DNA of 64,000 nt from Saprospiraceae bacterium (GTDB lineage Bacteria; Bacteroidota; Bacteroidia; Chitinophagales; Saprospiraceae), in NCBI GenBank assembly GCA_028280415.1, contig JANQLV010000024.1, forward strand, positions 115,031 through 179,030, in the 5' to 3' direction. Under the pieces are notes generated by a model. It was not told where the DNA came from and searched no databases. It saw only the letters and a list, made by a program, of their open reading frames with translations. Below, piece after piece: positions 25,732-34,815 of the stretch (position 1 is the first letter of the stretch; each line of letters opens with the position of its first letter). The position numbers and the translations under genes were made by a program.

Positions 25732-27249
25732 ATGGAGCAAAGAGAAACAGGAACAACGCAGCAGAAAACAGGAAAAAAACTTTACGATTACCAATTGGAT
25801 GATCTGAAGCAAATTTTTGAGAGATTTGATAGCTGTCCACATAATTATAACTTATTGTATCAACTTCCTACCGGAGGTGGAAAAACAGTAGTATTTTCTG
25901 AAATTACCCGTCAATATATCAACAAGAAGCAAAAGAAAGTACTCATTCTTACGCATCGTATTGAGTTGAGCCGTCAGACCTCCAATATGTTGACAGAATT
26001 CGGGGTAAAGAATAAAGTGATCAACAGTCAGGTCAAAACGTTGCCCGATCAGGATGAATACAGCTGTTTTGTCGCAATGGTCGAAACACTTAATAATCGG
26101 CTCAATGATAATATCTTTACGCTGGAAGATGTAGGTTTGGTCATTATTGACGAAGCACATTACAATTCATTCAGAAAGCTTTTTAAGTTTTTCGAAAACT
26201 GTTTTATTCTCGGAGTGACTGCAACCCCCCTGAGTTCCAATATCAAACTTCCCATGAAGGATATTTATCAGGAATTAATCGTAGGCAGTTCCATTGCTTT
26301 TTTGATTGAAAATAAATTTCTGGCCAAAGCCGTAACCTATAGTTACGATGTCGGTTTGAGCGGATTACTAAAAGTAGGGATCAATGGAGATTATACTGTT
26401 AAGTCTTCAGAAGACTTGTATAACAGCATAAGCATGCAAAATAAACTGCTTACAGCTTATAATCAAAGAGCTAAAGGCAAGAAAACCCTGATTTTTAATA
26501 ATGGTATCAATACCTCCCGGCAGGTATACGAAACTTTTACTGCTGCGGGCTACGACATCCGGCATCTCGATAATACGAATACCAAGCAGCAACGCCGTGA
26601 AATCCTGGAATGGTTTAAAAACAAGCCAAATGCTATCCTGACCTCTGTTTCTATCCTCACTACCGGATTTGACGAACCAACGATTGAAACGATCATTCTC
26701 AATCGGGCTACCCGATCCCTTAGCTTGTACTTTCAGATGATTGGCCGCGGATCGCGAATTCTGCCTAATAAACCGAACTTTGATGTTATTGATTTAGGGA
26801 ACAATCTGGCTCGTTTTGGGTTGTGGTCAGCTGAGGTTAACTGGCAGAAGATTTTCCGATCTCCACACTATTTCCTCGAAAATATCATTAGTGATGATGA
26901 GATCGAACGCAAGTTTAAATATATTATGCCGGATGAACTACGTGCCCGATTTCCCAATTCTGAAACTGTAGAATTCGATATCAGTGCCGAAAACCAGCGT
27001 GTGATAACTGCCGGGTTGAAAACTTCCGTGATTCTTGAACGCTCTTTGGAACAGCATCTGCAGATGGTCCTGGATAATACCGAAGATTTTCCGGAAGCAC
27101 TGGCTTTAGTCAAATTACTGGAAGATGATATTGCCGATCGAATTCGACGCTACTCCTATTGTATAACCAACAGTACCCGCAATTATCGCGAATGGGTTTT
27201 TCAGGATTATAAGAAAAAGTTGAGAACAAGGTTGATTCAGGAATTCTAG
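25732..27249 (+). CDS. SF2 DEAD/DEAH-box helicase
   Basis: 505 residues with all superfamily 2 motifs. Motif I is LPTGGGKT, Ia is ILTHRIELSRQ, II is IIDEAH and III is GVTATP. Motif V is SVSILTTGFDEPTIE and VI is QMIGRGSR. ATP-dependent nucleic-acid translocase of the SSL2/RecG-like type often seen as DEAD/DEAH family proteins in Bacteroidota. A 130-residue C-terminal extension follows motif VI and has no recognised domain. It is not flanked by nuclease or methylase genes, so a restriction or defence role is not suggested by context. Confidence 0.9.
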   Translation: MEQRETGTTQQKTGKKLYDYQLDDLKQIFERFDSCPHNYNLLYQLPTGGGKTVVFSEITRQYINKKQKKVLILTHRIELSRQTSNMLTEFGVKNKVINSQVKTLPDQDEYSCFVAMVETLNNRLNDNIFTLEDVGLVIIDEAHYNSFRKLFKFFENCFILGVTATPLSSNIKLPMKDIYQELIVGSSIAFLIENKFLAKAVTYSYDVGLSGLLKVGINGDYTVKSSEDLYNSISMQNKLLTAYNQRAKGKKTLIFNNGINTSRQVYETFTAAGYDIRHLDNTNTKQQRREILEWFKNKPNAILTSVSILTTGFDEPTIETIILNRATRSLSLYFQMIGRGSRILPNKPNFDVIDLGNNLARFGLWSAEVNWQKIFRSPHYFLENIISDDEIERKFKYIMPDELRARFPNSETVEFDISAENQRVITAGLKTSVILERSLEQHLQMVLDNTEDFPEALALVKLLEDDIADRIRRYSYCITNSTRNYREWVFQDYKKKLRTRLIQEF

Positions 27250-27373
27250 ACCAGAAAAGAAGCGTTAATTATATTGCCGAAGCCTCCATTATACCTGGCT
27301 TGGGCTATTGTATTTATTTTCCTACTTTTATTCACAAATAGTACAGGTTTTCAATTGTCAAATCCCTCTTTTT

Positions 27374-27841
27374 ATGAAAAGATTCATTTATTGTTTCTGT
27401 ATAACTTTGCCTTTTTTATTGCTGGGTTGCAGTGGTTCAAAAAAAATGGATACTGTGAACACAAAGTCAAAAGATAAAAAGGGGCTTGATTTTATAGCCT
27501 CCTCTTCATTGACCAAAGTACTCGAAGATGCTCAAAATAGCGGTAAAATAGTCTTCCTTGATATGTATACGACCTGGTGTGCACCGTGTAAAGTGATGGA
27601 CGAAGAGGTATTCACCGATCCGGCAGTGGAAGCCCTATTCGACAGTAAAGTAATCAGCTATAAAGTTGATGCCGAGAAAGGAAATGGTCCTGACCTTGCG
27701 CTTATCTATAATGTCCAGGTGTATCCAACGCTTTTATTTTTGGATGATAAAGGCAGGGAGATCGTGCGCAATGACGGAGCGCTCGGTACTACCGGCTTCC
27801 TCGAGTTAACGAGGCAGGCACTCGATCAGCAAGGATTATGA
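27374..27841 (+). CDS. Thioredoxin-family lipoprotein
   Basis: 155 residues from the ATG at 27374, which creates a lipoprotein signal (FCITLPFLLLGCSG). The frame continues to 27308, but that extension destroys the signal. The redox motif is WCAPC in DMYTTWCAPCKVMDE, and the cis-proline is in VQVYPTLLFLDDKG. Probably a periplasmic disulfide or cytochrome c maturation-type reductase anchored to the membrane. It converges with uvrC with a gap of three bases. Confidence 0.88.
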   Translation: MKRFIYCFCITLPFLLLGCSGSKKMDTVNTKSKDKKGLDFIASSSLTKVLEDAQNSGKIVFLDMYTTWCAPCKVMDEEVFTDPAVEALFDSKVISYKVDAEKGNGPDLALIYNVQVYPTLLFLDDKGREIVRNDGALGTTGFLELTRQALDQQGL

Positions 27842-27844
27842 TGC

Positions 27845-29671
27845 TTATTCTTCCTCCTGTTCTTTTATACTCTGCTTGAGAAAATATGCCTGTATTTTCC
27901 AGGCGAGCGCTTTGCCGATAACGGCTTCTACCTGTTTGTTGCTTGCTGCTTTCAGCTTTTTGACCGATTTAAAGGCTTTCAATAATTTTTCCGCAGTCTT
28001 CTCCCCTATGCCTGGAATATTGGTAATTTCTGATCCGGCAAATTCTTTCGATCTTTGATTTCGATGAAAAGTGATCGCAAAGCGGTGTGCTTCATTTCTG
28101 GCTTGCTGAATGAGTTTGAGTGATTCGGATTTTTTGTTGATATACAAGGGGATAGAATCTCCAGGGAAAAATATTTCCTCCAGTTTTTTGGCGATACCAA
28201 TCACGGTAATTTTGTCTAAAATCCCGAGTCGCTCCAGGCTTTTCACTGCAGAACTTAGCTGCCCCTTACCCCCGTCAATAATAATCAATTGCGGAAGGGA
28301 CGCTCCCTCCTGCAACATCCGCCGGTATCTTCGATGCACTACTTCTTCCATCGACGCAAAATCATCGGGTCCGATGACCGTTTTAATTTTGAAATGGCGG
28401 TAATCCTTTTTAGACGGTTTGGCATTTTTAAAAACAACACAGGATGCTACCGGATTACTTCCCTGAATATTGGAATTATCAAAACATTCGAGATGCATCG
28501 GTAATTCCTTCATATTCAAATCTGACTGCAAGGTCCGCAAAATGCGCTCGGCAGGTGTTTGTTTGTTTTGATGCTTGAGTGCTTCCCGCTTTTTCTGCAT
28601 CAGATAATACTTCACATTCTTTTCTGAAAGTTCGAGCAACTTACGTTTATCCCCTCTTTGTGGAATGGTCAGCGTCATATCTGCTTCCGGCAGCTGTACA
28701 ACTCTGGAGGCTACAATTTCTCTGGTGATACTATTGAACCTCGATCTGATTTCCGGGATTACAAACTCCAGTAAATCCTTTTCATCATCATCCAGGTTTT
28801 TGGTCATTTCCTGAGTATAGGTATTAATCACCGCACCGTTAATCACTTTCAGATAATTTACATAGGCCGTTTTCTCATCAGTAGCAATTGCAAAGACATC
28901 AAGGTCCCGAATGGCTGTACTTACTACTGTAGACTTTCCCTGATAATCTTCGAAAGCAGCTAGTTTGAGCTTCGCTTGTTGTGCTTTTTCAAAATCAAGT
29001 GCTTCGGCATGTCGTTGCATTTCTGCTTTCAGATGTTGCTTGACAGCCGAAAAATTTCCTTTGAGCATATTTTTAATCTGATCAATCTTGGCATTATAAG
29101 CTTCTTCAGATTCCAGGCCGACACAGGGTGCCTCGCAGTTTTTGATATGATACTCCAGACAGACTTTAAACTTGCCTTTCGCAATATTTTCCTCCGATAG
29201 ATTGTAGCTACAAGTACGAAGAGGAAAAAGGTTTTTGATCAGATCAAGGATGATCTTGACTCTGGCTTTTGACATGTAGGGTCCGAAATAAACAGAGCCG
29301 TCCCGAATAACTCGCCGGGTCAGGAACACCCTGGGAAAGCGCTCTTTTTTAATACAAACATAGGAATAGGTTTTACCATCTTTCAACATCACGTTGTACC
29401 GAGGTTGAAACTTCTTAATCAGAGTGCTTTCCAGCAATAATGCATCTGTTTCTGTTTCTACAATTGTAAATTCAAAATGATGTGCATTGCGTACCATTGT
29501 CCGCGTTTTTGCGGATTGATGCTTTTTGCTTCCAAAATAGGAAGAAAGCCGATTCTTCAAATTTTTCGCTTTCCCAACATAAATAATTGTTCCACTGGCA
29601 TCGATAAATTTATAGATACCGGGTTGTTTGGGTAAACTGGAGGATACTTTCTGATAATCTTCAGTTGTCAT
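27845..29671 (-). CDS. uvrC: Excinuclease ABC subunit C
   Basis: 608 residues, the normal length. The N-terminal GIY-YIG endonuclease domain has QPGIYKF and IIYVGKAKNLKNR. A UVR motif occurs around residues 205-240, followed by the RNase H-like C-terminal endonuclease (PMHLECFDNSNIQGSNPV, DGGKGQLSSA). Helix-hairpin-helix motifs end the protein (ITNIPGIGEKTAEKLL). It makes the dual incisions of nucleotide excision repair after UvrA/UvrB damage recognition. The gene stands alone, and uvrA and uvrB are not in the window. Confidence 0.98.
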   Translation of the reverse strand: MTTEDYQKVSSSLPKQPGIYKFIDASGTIIYVGKAKNLKNRLSSYFGSKKHQSAKTRTMVRNAHHFEFTIVETETDALLLESTLIKKFQPRYNVMLKDGKTYSYVCIKKERFPRVFLTRRVIRDGSVYFGPYMSKARVKIILDLIKNLFPLRTCSYNLSEENIAKGKFKVCLEYHIKNCEAPCVGLESEEAYNAKIDQIKNMLKGNFSAVKQHLKAEMQRHAEALDFEKAQQAKLKLAAFEDYQGKSTVVSTAIRDLDVFAIATDEKTAYVNYLKVINGAVINTYTQEMTKNLDDDEKDLLEFVIPEIRSRFNSITREIVASRVVQLPEADMTLTIPQRGDKRKLLELSEKNVKYYLMQKKREALKHQNKQTPAERILRTLQSDLNMKELPMHLECFDNSNIQGSNPVASCVVFKNAKPSKKDYRHFKIKTVIGPDDFASMEEVVHRRYRRMLQEGASLPQLIIIDGGKGQLSSAVKSLERLGILDKITVIGIAKKLEEIFFPGDSIPLYINKKSESLKLIQQARNEAHRFAITFHRNQRSKEFAGSEITNIPGIGEKTAEKLLKAFKSVKKLKAASNKQVEAVIGKALAWKIQAYFLKQSIKEQEEE

Positions 29672-29997
29672 CTATAAGGCTCTATGCTTTGATCATATAT
29701 TGAGTTGAGTATGAATAAAAATCTGTCAATCGACTGCAAATGGCAAATTTTGTTTTGTATCTGCTTCACCGACCCCCGCTTTATCCAAAATAAAATTTCC
29801 TCATTTTTGAATGATCCTAAAAATTTAAACATACACTTCATTTGTTCTCATTTTAAAAACAAATTAACCTGATTTTGGATGTAAAAAAGTTCTATTTAGA
29901 GCAAAATTTGTTCACTTTCGCAAGAGTCCAAAACTTCTGGAACCGGAATGAAGTATCTGTTTGATTTTCAAGACCGTTTTATAAATTCAAATCCATT
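29672..29997. other. Intergenic region, nothing recognised
   Basis: AT-rich gap of 326 bases between uvrC and the next minus-strand gene. It presumably holds the uvrC promoter, but I see no perfect -7 element, hairpin or repeat worth naming. Confidence 0.4.
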
Positions 29998-31449
29998 CTA
30001 CAATAATTCATTAAGTTTTTCTAATAGCCATTCTTCTTCGGCAATCACTTTTTTAGTCTTTACCCGTTCAATCAACCTTTTGATTCTGACAGGGTTGCCA
30101 ATGGTTTTAGGAGCGTTAATTTGCCGGACCATATCGGCAAAATTATTGTTCCCTTTTTTTTGCAAAGCCGTTAATTTTGATTTGGCAATTCTAAAAATAT
30201 AAATTTTATAGGCTTCCAATTTGGAGTCCAGCAAAATAGATTGCGTTTCGTAGTAAATTTTGATTTCCAATCTCCTGGATGCAATTTGATAATACCAGTC
30301 TTCATAATGTTCTGATAAATACTGTAAAGCATCGTCGTAAGCTTTGATCGCAAAATAATAACTTGCCAAATTAAAATGATAAACCTCCTTTTTATGTTTG
30401 GTCCCAACAACTCTATCTTTATATTTTTCTAAAAATTGATACACCCAGTCAATCTCTTTCAACTTCAAGCCAAGTACAACTATATTTTTGATCGTACTCT
30501 GTAGCAAGCCATTATTATAATACAAGAAACCCTCTTCGAGATGTTTTTTATACAAGTCAAAAGAGATTTGCAAATAATCGCGATTCCCTTCATTATAAAA
30601 CTGGACGCTATAATTCCGACATAGGGCCTGCATGGCTTTGAGCTGTTCGAGCGGGATACGATCCTGATATTGTTCAAGCAACTGATTAAGTGCCTTGAAA
30701 GCTTCCTCTTTTTGTTCACTGTCTTGTAAAAGCCGTAAAGCCTGATCATAGATGATTATCAAAGGAACATCCAGATAATCCTTTCGCTCCCGAAAACGCG
30801 TCAACTTTTCCAGATCAACCAAATCATCCTGAAGATCGAGCGGTGCATGATGCCGGTCTTGCGAGAGTAACCAACTGCTGTATTCCTGTTTGGCAATAAT
30901 ATAAAAAATATCCAGATTACGTAAAGTGGAGGGAAGATTCAAATCCTTTTGCCGCGTATTATAAAAAGATTCATATTCTACCCATTCCTTGTCGATGAGA
31001 TATTGATTAAAAAAAAAATCTTTATCCCGTTTTTGGTTTTGCTCTTGAGCAGTCCTAATCTGTTCCAGCGTTCGCCTGAAAAAACGATCCATTTTTTTCT
31101 GTCGATAAAATCGAGCCAGCGCAAGCATATCCTGAGTGGTTTGGCCTTGCTGGTCTTTAGAATACTGGATAATAAATCTGCGTATCTCCTGCAATAGAGC
31201 CGTCATCACTTTTTCCAGTTTTCCTTTGATATATTTCTCATCCGGAAAAACATGAAGGTATACCACTTCTTTACTGATCTGCTTCGATTCAAACACCGGA
31301 TAATAGGTTTGTAGATACTCAAAGAGAGGAATGATATTCTTCCCGTTTCTTTCACTTACAAAATAGGGAGATTTTAAAAACAAGCCCAGTTGTCTGAATT
31401 CATTCGGATTGAGTGCTTTCAACGTTTTAATTAGCTTACTGGAGAACAT
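29998..31449 (-). CDS. Helical-repeat protein, paralog of 20189-21592
   Basis: 483 residues, unknown function. N-terminus MFSSKLIKTLKALNPNEFRQ followed by FLKSPYF, which aligns with the other copy 9 kb away. The C-terminal IAEEEWLLEKLNELL parallels IADKDWILSKIEL in that copy. Predicted all-helical, with repeated Tyr/Leu-rich helices similar to TPR or HAT repeats. It uses a normal ATG at 31449. No signal peptide, so probably cytoplasmic. The two copies are diverged enough to be old duplicates. Confidence 0.75.
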   Translation of the reverse strand: MFSSKLIKTLKALNPNEFRQLGLFLKSPYFVSERNGKNIIPLFEYLQTYYPVFESKQISKEVVYLHVFPDEKYIKGKLEKVMTALLQEIRRFIIQYSKDQQGQTTQDMLALARFYRQKKMDRFFRRTLEQIRTAQEQNQKRDKDFFFNQYLIDKEWVEYESFYNTRQKDLNLPSTLRNLDIFYIIAKQEYSSWLLSQDRHHAPLDLQDDLVDLEKLTRFRERKDYLDVPLIIIYDQALRLLQDSEQKEEAFKALNQLLEQYQDRIPLEQLKAMQALCRNYSVQFYNEGNRDYLQISFDLYKKHLEEGFLYYNNGLLQSTIKNIVVLGLKLKEIDWVYQFLEKYKDRVVGTKHKKEVYHFNLASYYFAIKAYDDALQYLSEHYEDWYYQIASRRLEIKIYYETQSILLDSKLEAYKIYIFRIAKSKLTALQKKGNNNFADMVRQINAPKTIGNPVRIKRLIERVKTKKVIAEEEWLLEKLNELL

Positions 31450-31579
31450 TTTCTTTTAAATTCAATTAGGGGCGAAGTTATGCACCCGGAAAAATGCAAA
31501 AAAAATGTAATAGTTTTTTAATTCGTTAAGCATCAATTTGAAATATTGAATCTAATTTTTTAAAAACAAACACTAAAAC

Positions 31580-32788
31580 ATGAAATTCGCCAGATATATG
31601 CTGATCTTTTCAGCTTTTAGTTGTTATTCTATCCTTTCTTCTGCACAGCATTTCATTTCAGTTTATCCCGAAAATATACCAGAGGCAGTCGGTTACATTT
31701 ACGAAACTTATGGAGAGCAAATCCTAATCGAACAGGAAGTCCTGAATAATTTTATTACCGAAGGGATCAATTCTTCTAATTATAATCCGGAATGCACCGA
31801 GAGTCCGGTAGAAATCAGTGAATATGAAATCGATTATCTCACTTTTTCCTGGGAAACCCCAATCGAAGGCATTGACTATTTCGAACATCGTTCCCTGGAT
31901 TTGTATACGGGTGACACGAGTTATGAAATTACGGAAGAGGGAATAGCTATTTATCCTTATAATTCAGGCTTCTATCTTTTTATGTTCAACACTGCATGCA
32001 GCTCAAATGCAGTAAGCAGAGCCCAGATTATTATTGTAGATAAAGATGTAATGCTTAATGGTCCGCCCGACTTCAGGAATTGTGATTGCGATAATCCAAG
32101 TATTTCTGTTTTGCCCATTCGCTCCGGCTCTCCTTCTCCCCCTGGCGGAGGTTCCGGAGGTGCTCTTGTGTTGGGTCATGCGAAATTTTCCTGGCCGAAG
32201 TTCACAAGTTGTATTTACAATAAATACATTTTTGAAATCCGGGATTCGGTCACCGGATATACCGCCGAGGCTTTTATTATCCATGAACCAAATTCAAATC
32301 CGGAAAATATTTACCTGCATCTTTCGTGTAGCAAAAACTTCTTCGCTAATGGAATTACAAATCTCAATCCCGGTGATTTCGGAAAGTACTTTTTATCGTT
32401 CACAAGCAATCAAACCTTAATTAATATTCAGGATCTTAGTATTATCCAAAACGGAGAAGTGAAAGTAAAAACCTGTACCTGTGTTGGGGGCGAACGCTCC
32501 AAGGTACTCAGCCAATCCGAAAACGCTCAAGAGGATTTGATCATTAATTTGCAAAATCCGGTGACCAACCTGGTGAACTTCAATATTGATTTCCCGGAAA
32601 CCGGAAAGCTAAGTTATCATCTCCGAAATATCAACGGACAGCAAATTGGTCAGGAATACACTTTAAACGTGTTGCCCGGCCAATATCATTTTAATGTCCC
32701 CGTAGGAAACCTCCCGGCAGGCGTATATACTTTCATAATTCATTATAACGGACAACTGAAAACCAGGAAAATAATTAAGATCCATTAA
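31580..32788 (+). CDS. T9SS type A sorting domain protein
   Basis: 402 residues. A signal peptide ends in LSSAQ. The body is beta-rich with many Tyr/Glu/Pro residues and a Cys pair region (NCDCDNP and CTCVGG). A Gly/Pro/Ser-rich linker (PSPPGGGSGGA) splits it. The last 85 residues are a T9SS type A sorting domain (LQNPVTNLVNFNID, then GVYTFIIHYNGQLKTRKI). Surface-located or released; molecular function unknown. Confidence 0.8.
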   Translation: MKFARYMLIFSAFSCYSILSSAQHFISVYPENIPEAVGYIYETYGEQILIEQEVLNNFITEGINSSNYNPECTESPVEISEYEIDYLTFSWETPIEGIDYFEHRSLDLYTGDTSYEITEEGIAIYPYNSGFYLFMFNTACSSNAVSRAQIIIVDKDVMLNGPPDFRNCDCDNPSISVLPIRSGSPSPPGGGSGGALVLGHAKFSWPKFTSCIYNKYIFEIRDSVTGYTAEAFIIHEPNSNPENIYLHLSCSKNFFANGITNLNPGDFGKYFLSFTSNQTLINIQDLSIIQNGEVKVKTCTCVGGERSKVLSQSENAQEDLIINLQNPVTNLVNFNIDFPETGKLSYHLRNINGQQIGQEYTLNVLPGQYHFNVPVGNLPAGVYTFIIHYNGQLKTRKIIKIH

Positions 32789-32837
32789 TTCCAAAATCGG
32801 GAATCAAAAACTGTTTGTTTTTTAGATTCTACCAGTA

Positions 32838-32862
32838 CCCTCTTCGACCTGTGCGAAGAGGG
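32838..32862 (+). terminator. Hairpin terminator after the T9SS gene
   Basis: Arms CCCTCTTCG (32838-32846) and CGAAGAGGG (32854-32862), 7-base loop, followed by ACTTTTAC. Located 50 bases after the stop at 32788. Confidence 0.6.
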
Positions 32863-33020
32863 ACTTTTACCTCAAAACCTCAAACCAATCAGATAAGCGA
32901 CCACTAGAATTTGGGTTAAAAAGTGTAATGGAATGAGTTGAGACTTTAGTAGACATTTGAAAATGAAAACCGGTTATTCAAACAATTATTTTTTAACCAT
33001 CGAATTTACTAAATCACAAT

Positions 33021-34754
33021 ATGAAATTTTTATTCTCAGTTTTATTTAGCGCATTATTAATTTGCAATTACACTTATGCCCAATTTTTCAACAATAGCTA
33101 TACCTGCAATGAAAATACTTACAGTAAACAGTCAAGTTTAGTCATTGATCTTGACGGTAGTAGCGTCACCGCTCACACCATCCGGGAATATCCGAATAGC
33201 CCGGTTTATGATGTCCGTGTACTAAAAGTAGATGATAATGGAAATATTCTCTGGTCAAAACAGTTTGGAGTCCCCGGAGAGGACGACCGGGTCAATGGTA
33301 TCGTTCAAACCGATGATGAAGGCTATCTGATCCTTGGTTCGAGAGATGATGTCAACTATGGTTACGGTAGCTGGATATTCAAACTGGATAATGGTGGAAA
33401 TTTAATCTGGTCAAGATGGTATGGCGTGCCTAATGCTAATCACTATAGCGAAGCAAAGGTAGGCGTTAGGTCCATGGAAGATGAAGAAACGTATATTATT
33501 GCAGGAAATACCCATCTGCCAAAACGAATTTATGCGATGCAGATTAATCAGAATGGTGATTTGTATTGGTCCTATCAGTACTATCGTCCGGCACTGGTTA
33601 ATTCCAAATATGACTACGTTAATTCAATTGTTGCGGACAAAGTCGGGAGCAAATATATCATCGCAGGTACGGAGCATGATTATTATACTACCGGATTTTC
33701 AACTTTGGACCTATTCACCCTTGGTATTCGGCAAGATGGCAACCTGGTCACACGCTATAATAAATATGACCTTTCTCTGGGCGATAACGAAAACGAGCCT
33801 CATATCACCCGGGCCATGGATCAGGGTCAGTTCATTCTTGGATTTGGCACGAGAGCGGGCAATGTTCAGGCGAATACAGTATCTTTCATCTCCACTATGC
33901 TCATAGATAATGCCCTAAGCCCAATCAAAGCGGATATGTATGCTTCTCCAAATGGCTTAGAGCATCATGCACATTCCATTCACTTTGATCCTCATGGCTT
34001 TTACGATTTAGGATGTTTTATTTATGAAGATTATATCTCTCAGCCCGGTGGTGAGCGCAATGCTTCCTTGTTGAGAATCGACCCCAATTGCAATCCTATG
34101 TATTATTACCGATATAACGTTGGACAAGATCAAGTATCTACTTTTATGGCTCAGGATTTTACAGCTTTTCACGAAAATTATGTTTTAAAAACGGATCACT
34201 TGGCTAATGGAATCTGGAGTATTGGTTTAATCAGAACAGAATTGGATGGTACAACAGATTGTTTTCAGGACGAGCCGATCAATCATTATTTTCCGGATGT
34301 AAACCACTGGCAGCAGGGGTATCGAAAATTTGCAATCAATGAAGTATTTGAAACGCATATCGAAGAATGGAATACTGATCCGCAGATCATTCATTGCGCT
34401 GACCTGATGTTTTCAGGTAATGAAAAATTGCCTTCGGCTTCCAGTTTTGTTGACAATACAATCATAGAACAACAGCAGACCCTATCAACTGATTCTGAAG
34501 TAGAGGTTTACCCAACTCTAATCAATGATAAAAATGAAGCAATCACTTTGGATTATCAGGCGGTACAAGGTCATGAAGTTACTATTATGGTTTATGATGT
34601 TCAGGGTAGACTGGTTTATCAAGCCGAAGAAGGTGTAGCGGAAGGGATCAATCGATTTTTCATCGAAACGAGTCGACTTTCTCAAGGTATGAATACCATC
34701 CTTATTTTAGAAAATGAGAAAATCGTCCACACCAGTCGAGTAATAAAAATTTAG
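33021..34754 (+). CDS. T9SS type A sorting domain protein with propeller-like repeats
   Basis: 577 residues with a signal peptide (ending YTYAQ). Repeats of the form D-x-NGNILWSKQFG, DNGGNLIWSRWYG and QNGDLYWSYQY indicate a beta-propeller of about 400 residues. The C-terminal domain has VYPTLIND, TIMVYDVQGRLVYQ and LSQGMNTILILENEK, a T9SS type A sorting domain. Secreted through T9SS; the ligand or function is unknown. A strong hairpin follows the stop. Confidence 0.85.
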   Translation: MKFLFSVLFSALLICNYTYAQFFNNSYTCNENTYSKQSSLVIDLDGSSVTAHTIREYPNSPVYDVRVLKVDDNGNILWSKQFGVPGEDDRVNGIVQTDDEGYLILGSRDDVNYGYGSWIFKLDNGGNLIWSRWYGVPNANHYSEAKVGVRSMEDEETYIIAGNTHLPKRIYAMQINQNGDLYWSYQYYRPALVNSKYDYVNSIVADKVGSKYIIAGTEHDYYTTGFSTLDLFTLGIRQDGNLVTRYNKYDLSLGDNENEPHITRAMDQGQFILGFGTRAGNVQANTVSFISTMLIDNALSPIKADMYASPNGLEHHAHSIHFDPHGFYDLGCFIYEDYISQPGGERNASLLRIDPNCNPMYYYRYNVGQDQVSTFMAQDFTAFHENYVLKTDHLANGIWSIGLIRTELDGTTDCFQDEPINHYFPDVNHWQQGYRKFAINEVFETHIEEWNTDPQIIHCADLMFSGNEKLPSASSFVDNTIIEQQQTLSTDSEVEVYPTLINDKNEAITLDYQAVQGHEVTIMVYDVQGRLVYQAEEGVAEGINRFFIETSRLSQGMNTILILENEKIVHTSRVIKI

Positions 34755-34778
34755 CCTTACATATGTCAGTGTTGAAAG

Positions 34779-34803
34779 GCGGCGTTGCATAATGCAACGC
34801 CGC
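34779..34803. terminator. GC-rich bidirectional terminator
   Basis: Arms GCGGCGTTGCAT (34779-34790) and ATGCAACGCCGC (34792-34803), then TTGTTTTATTT. Lies between the convergent genes ending at 34754 and 34816. Confidence 0.85.
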
Positions 34804-34815
34804 TTGTTTTATTTC

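Noticed and set aside
25732..27249. Helicase as part of a defence system
   Set aside because: No nuclease, methylase, toxin or other defence partner is adjacent.
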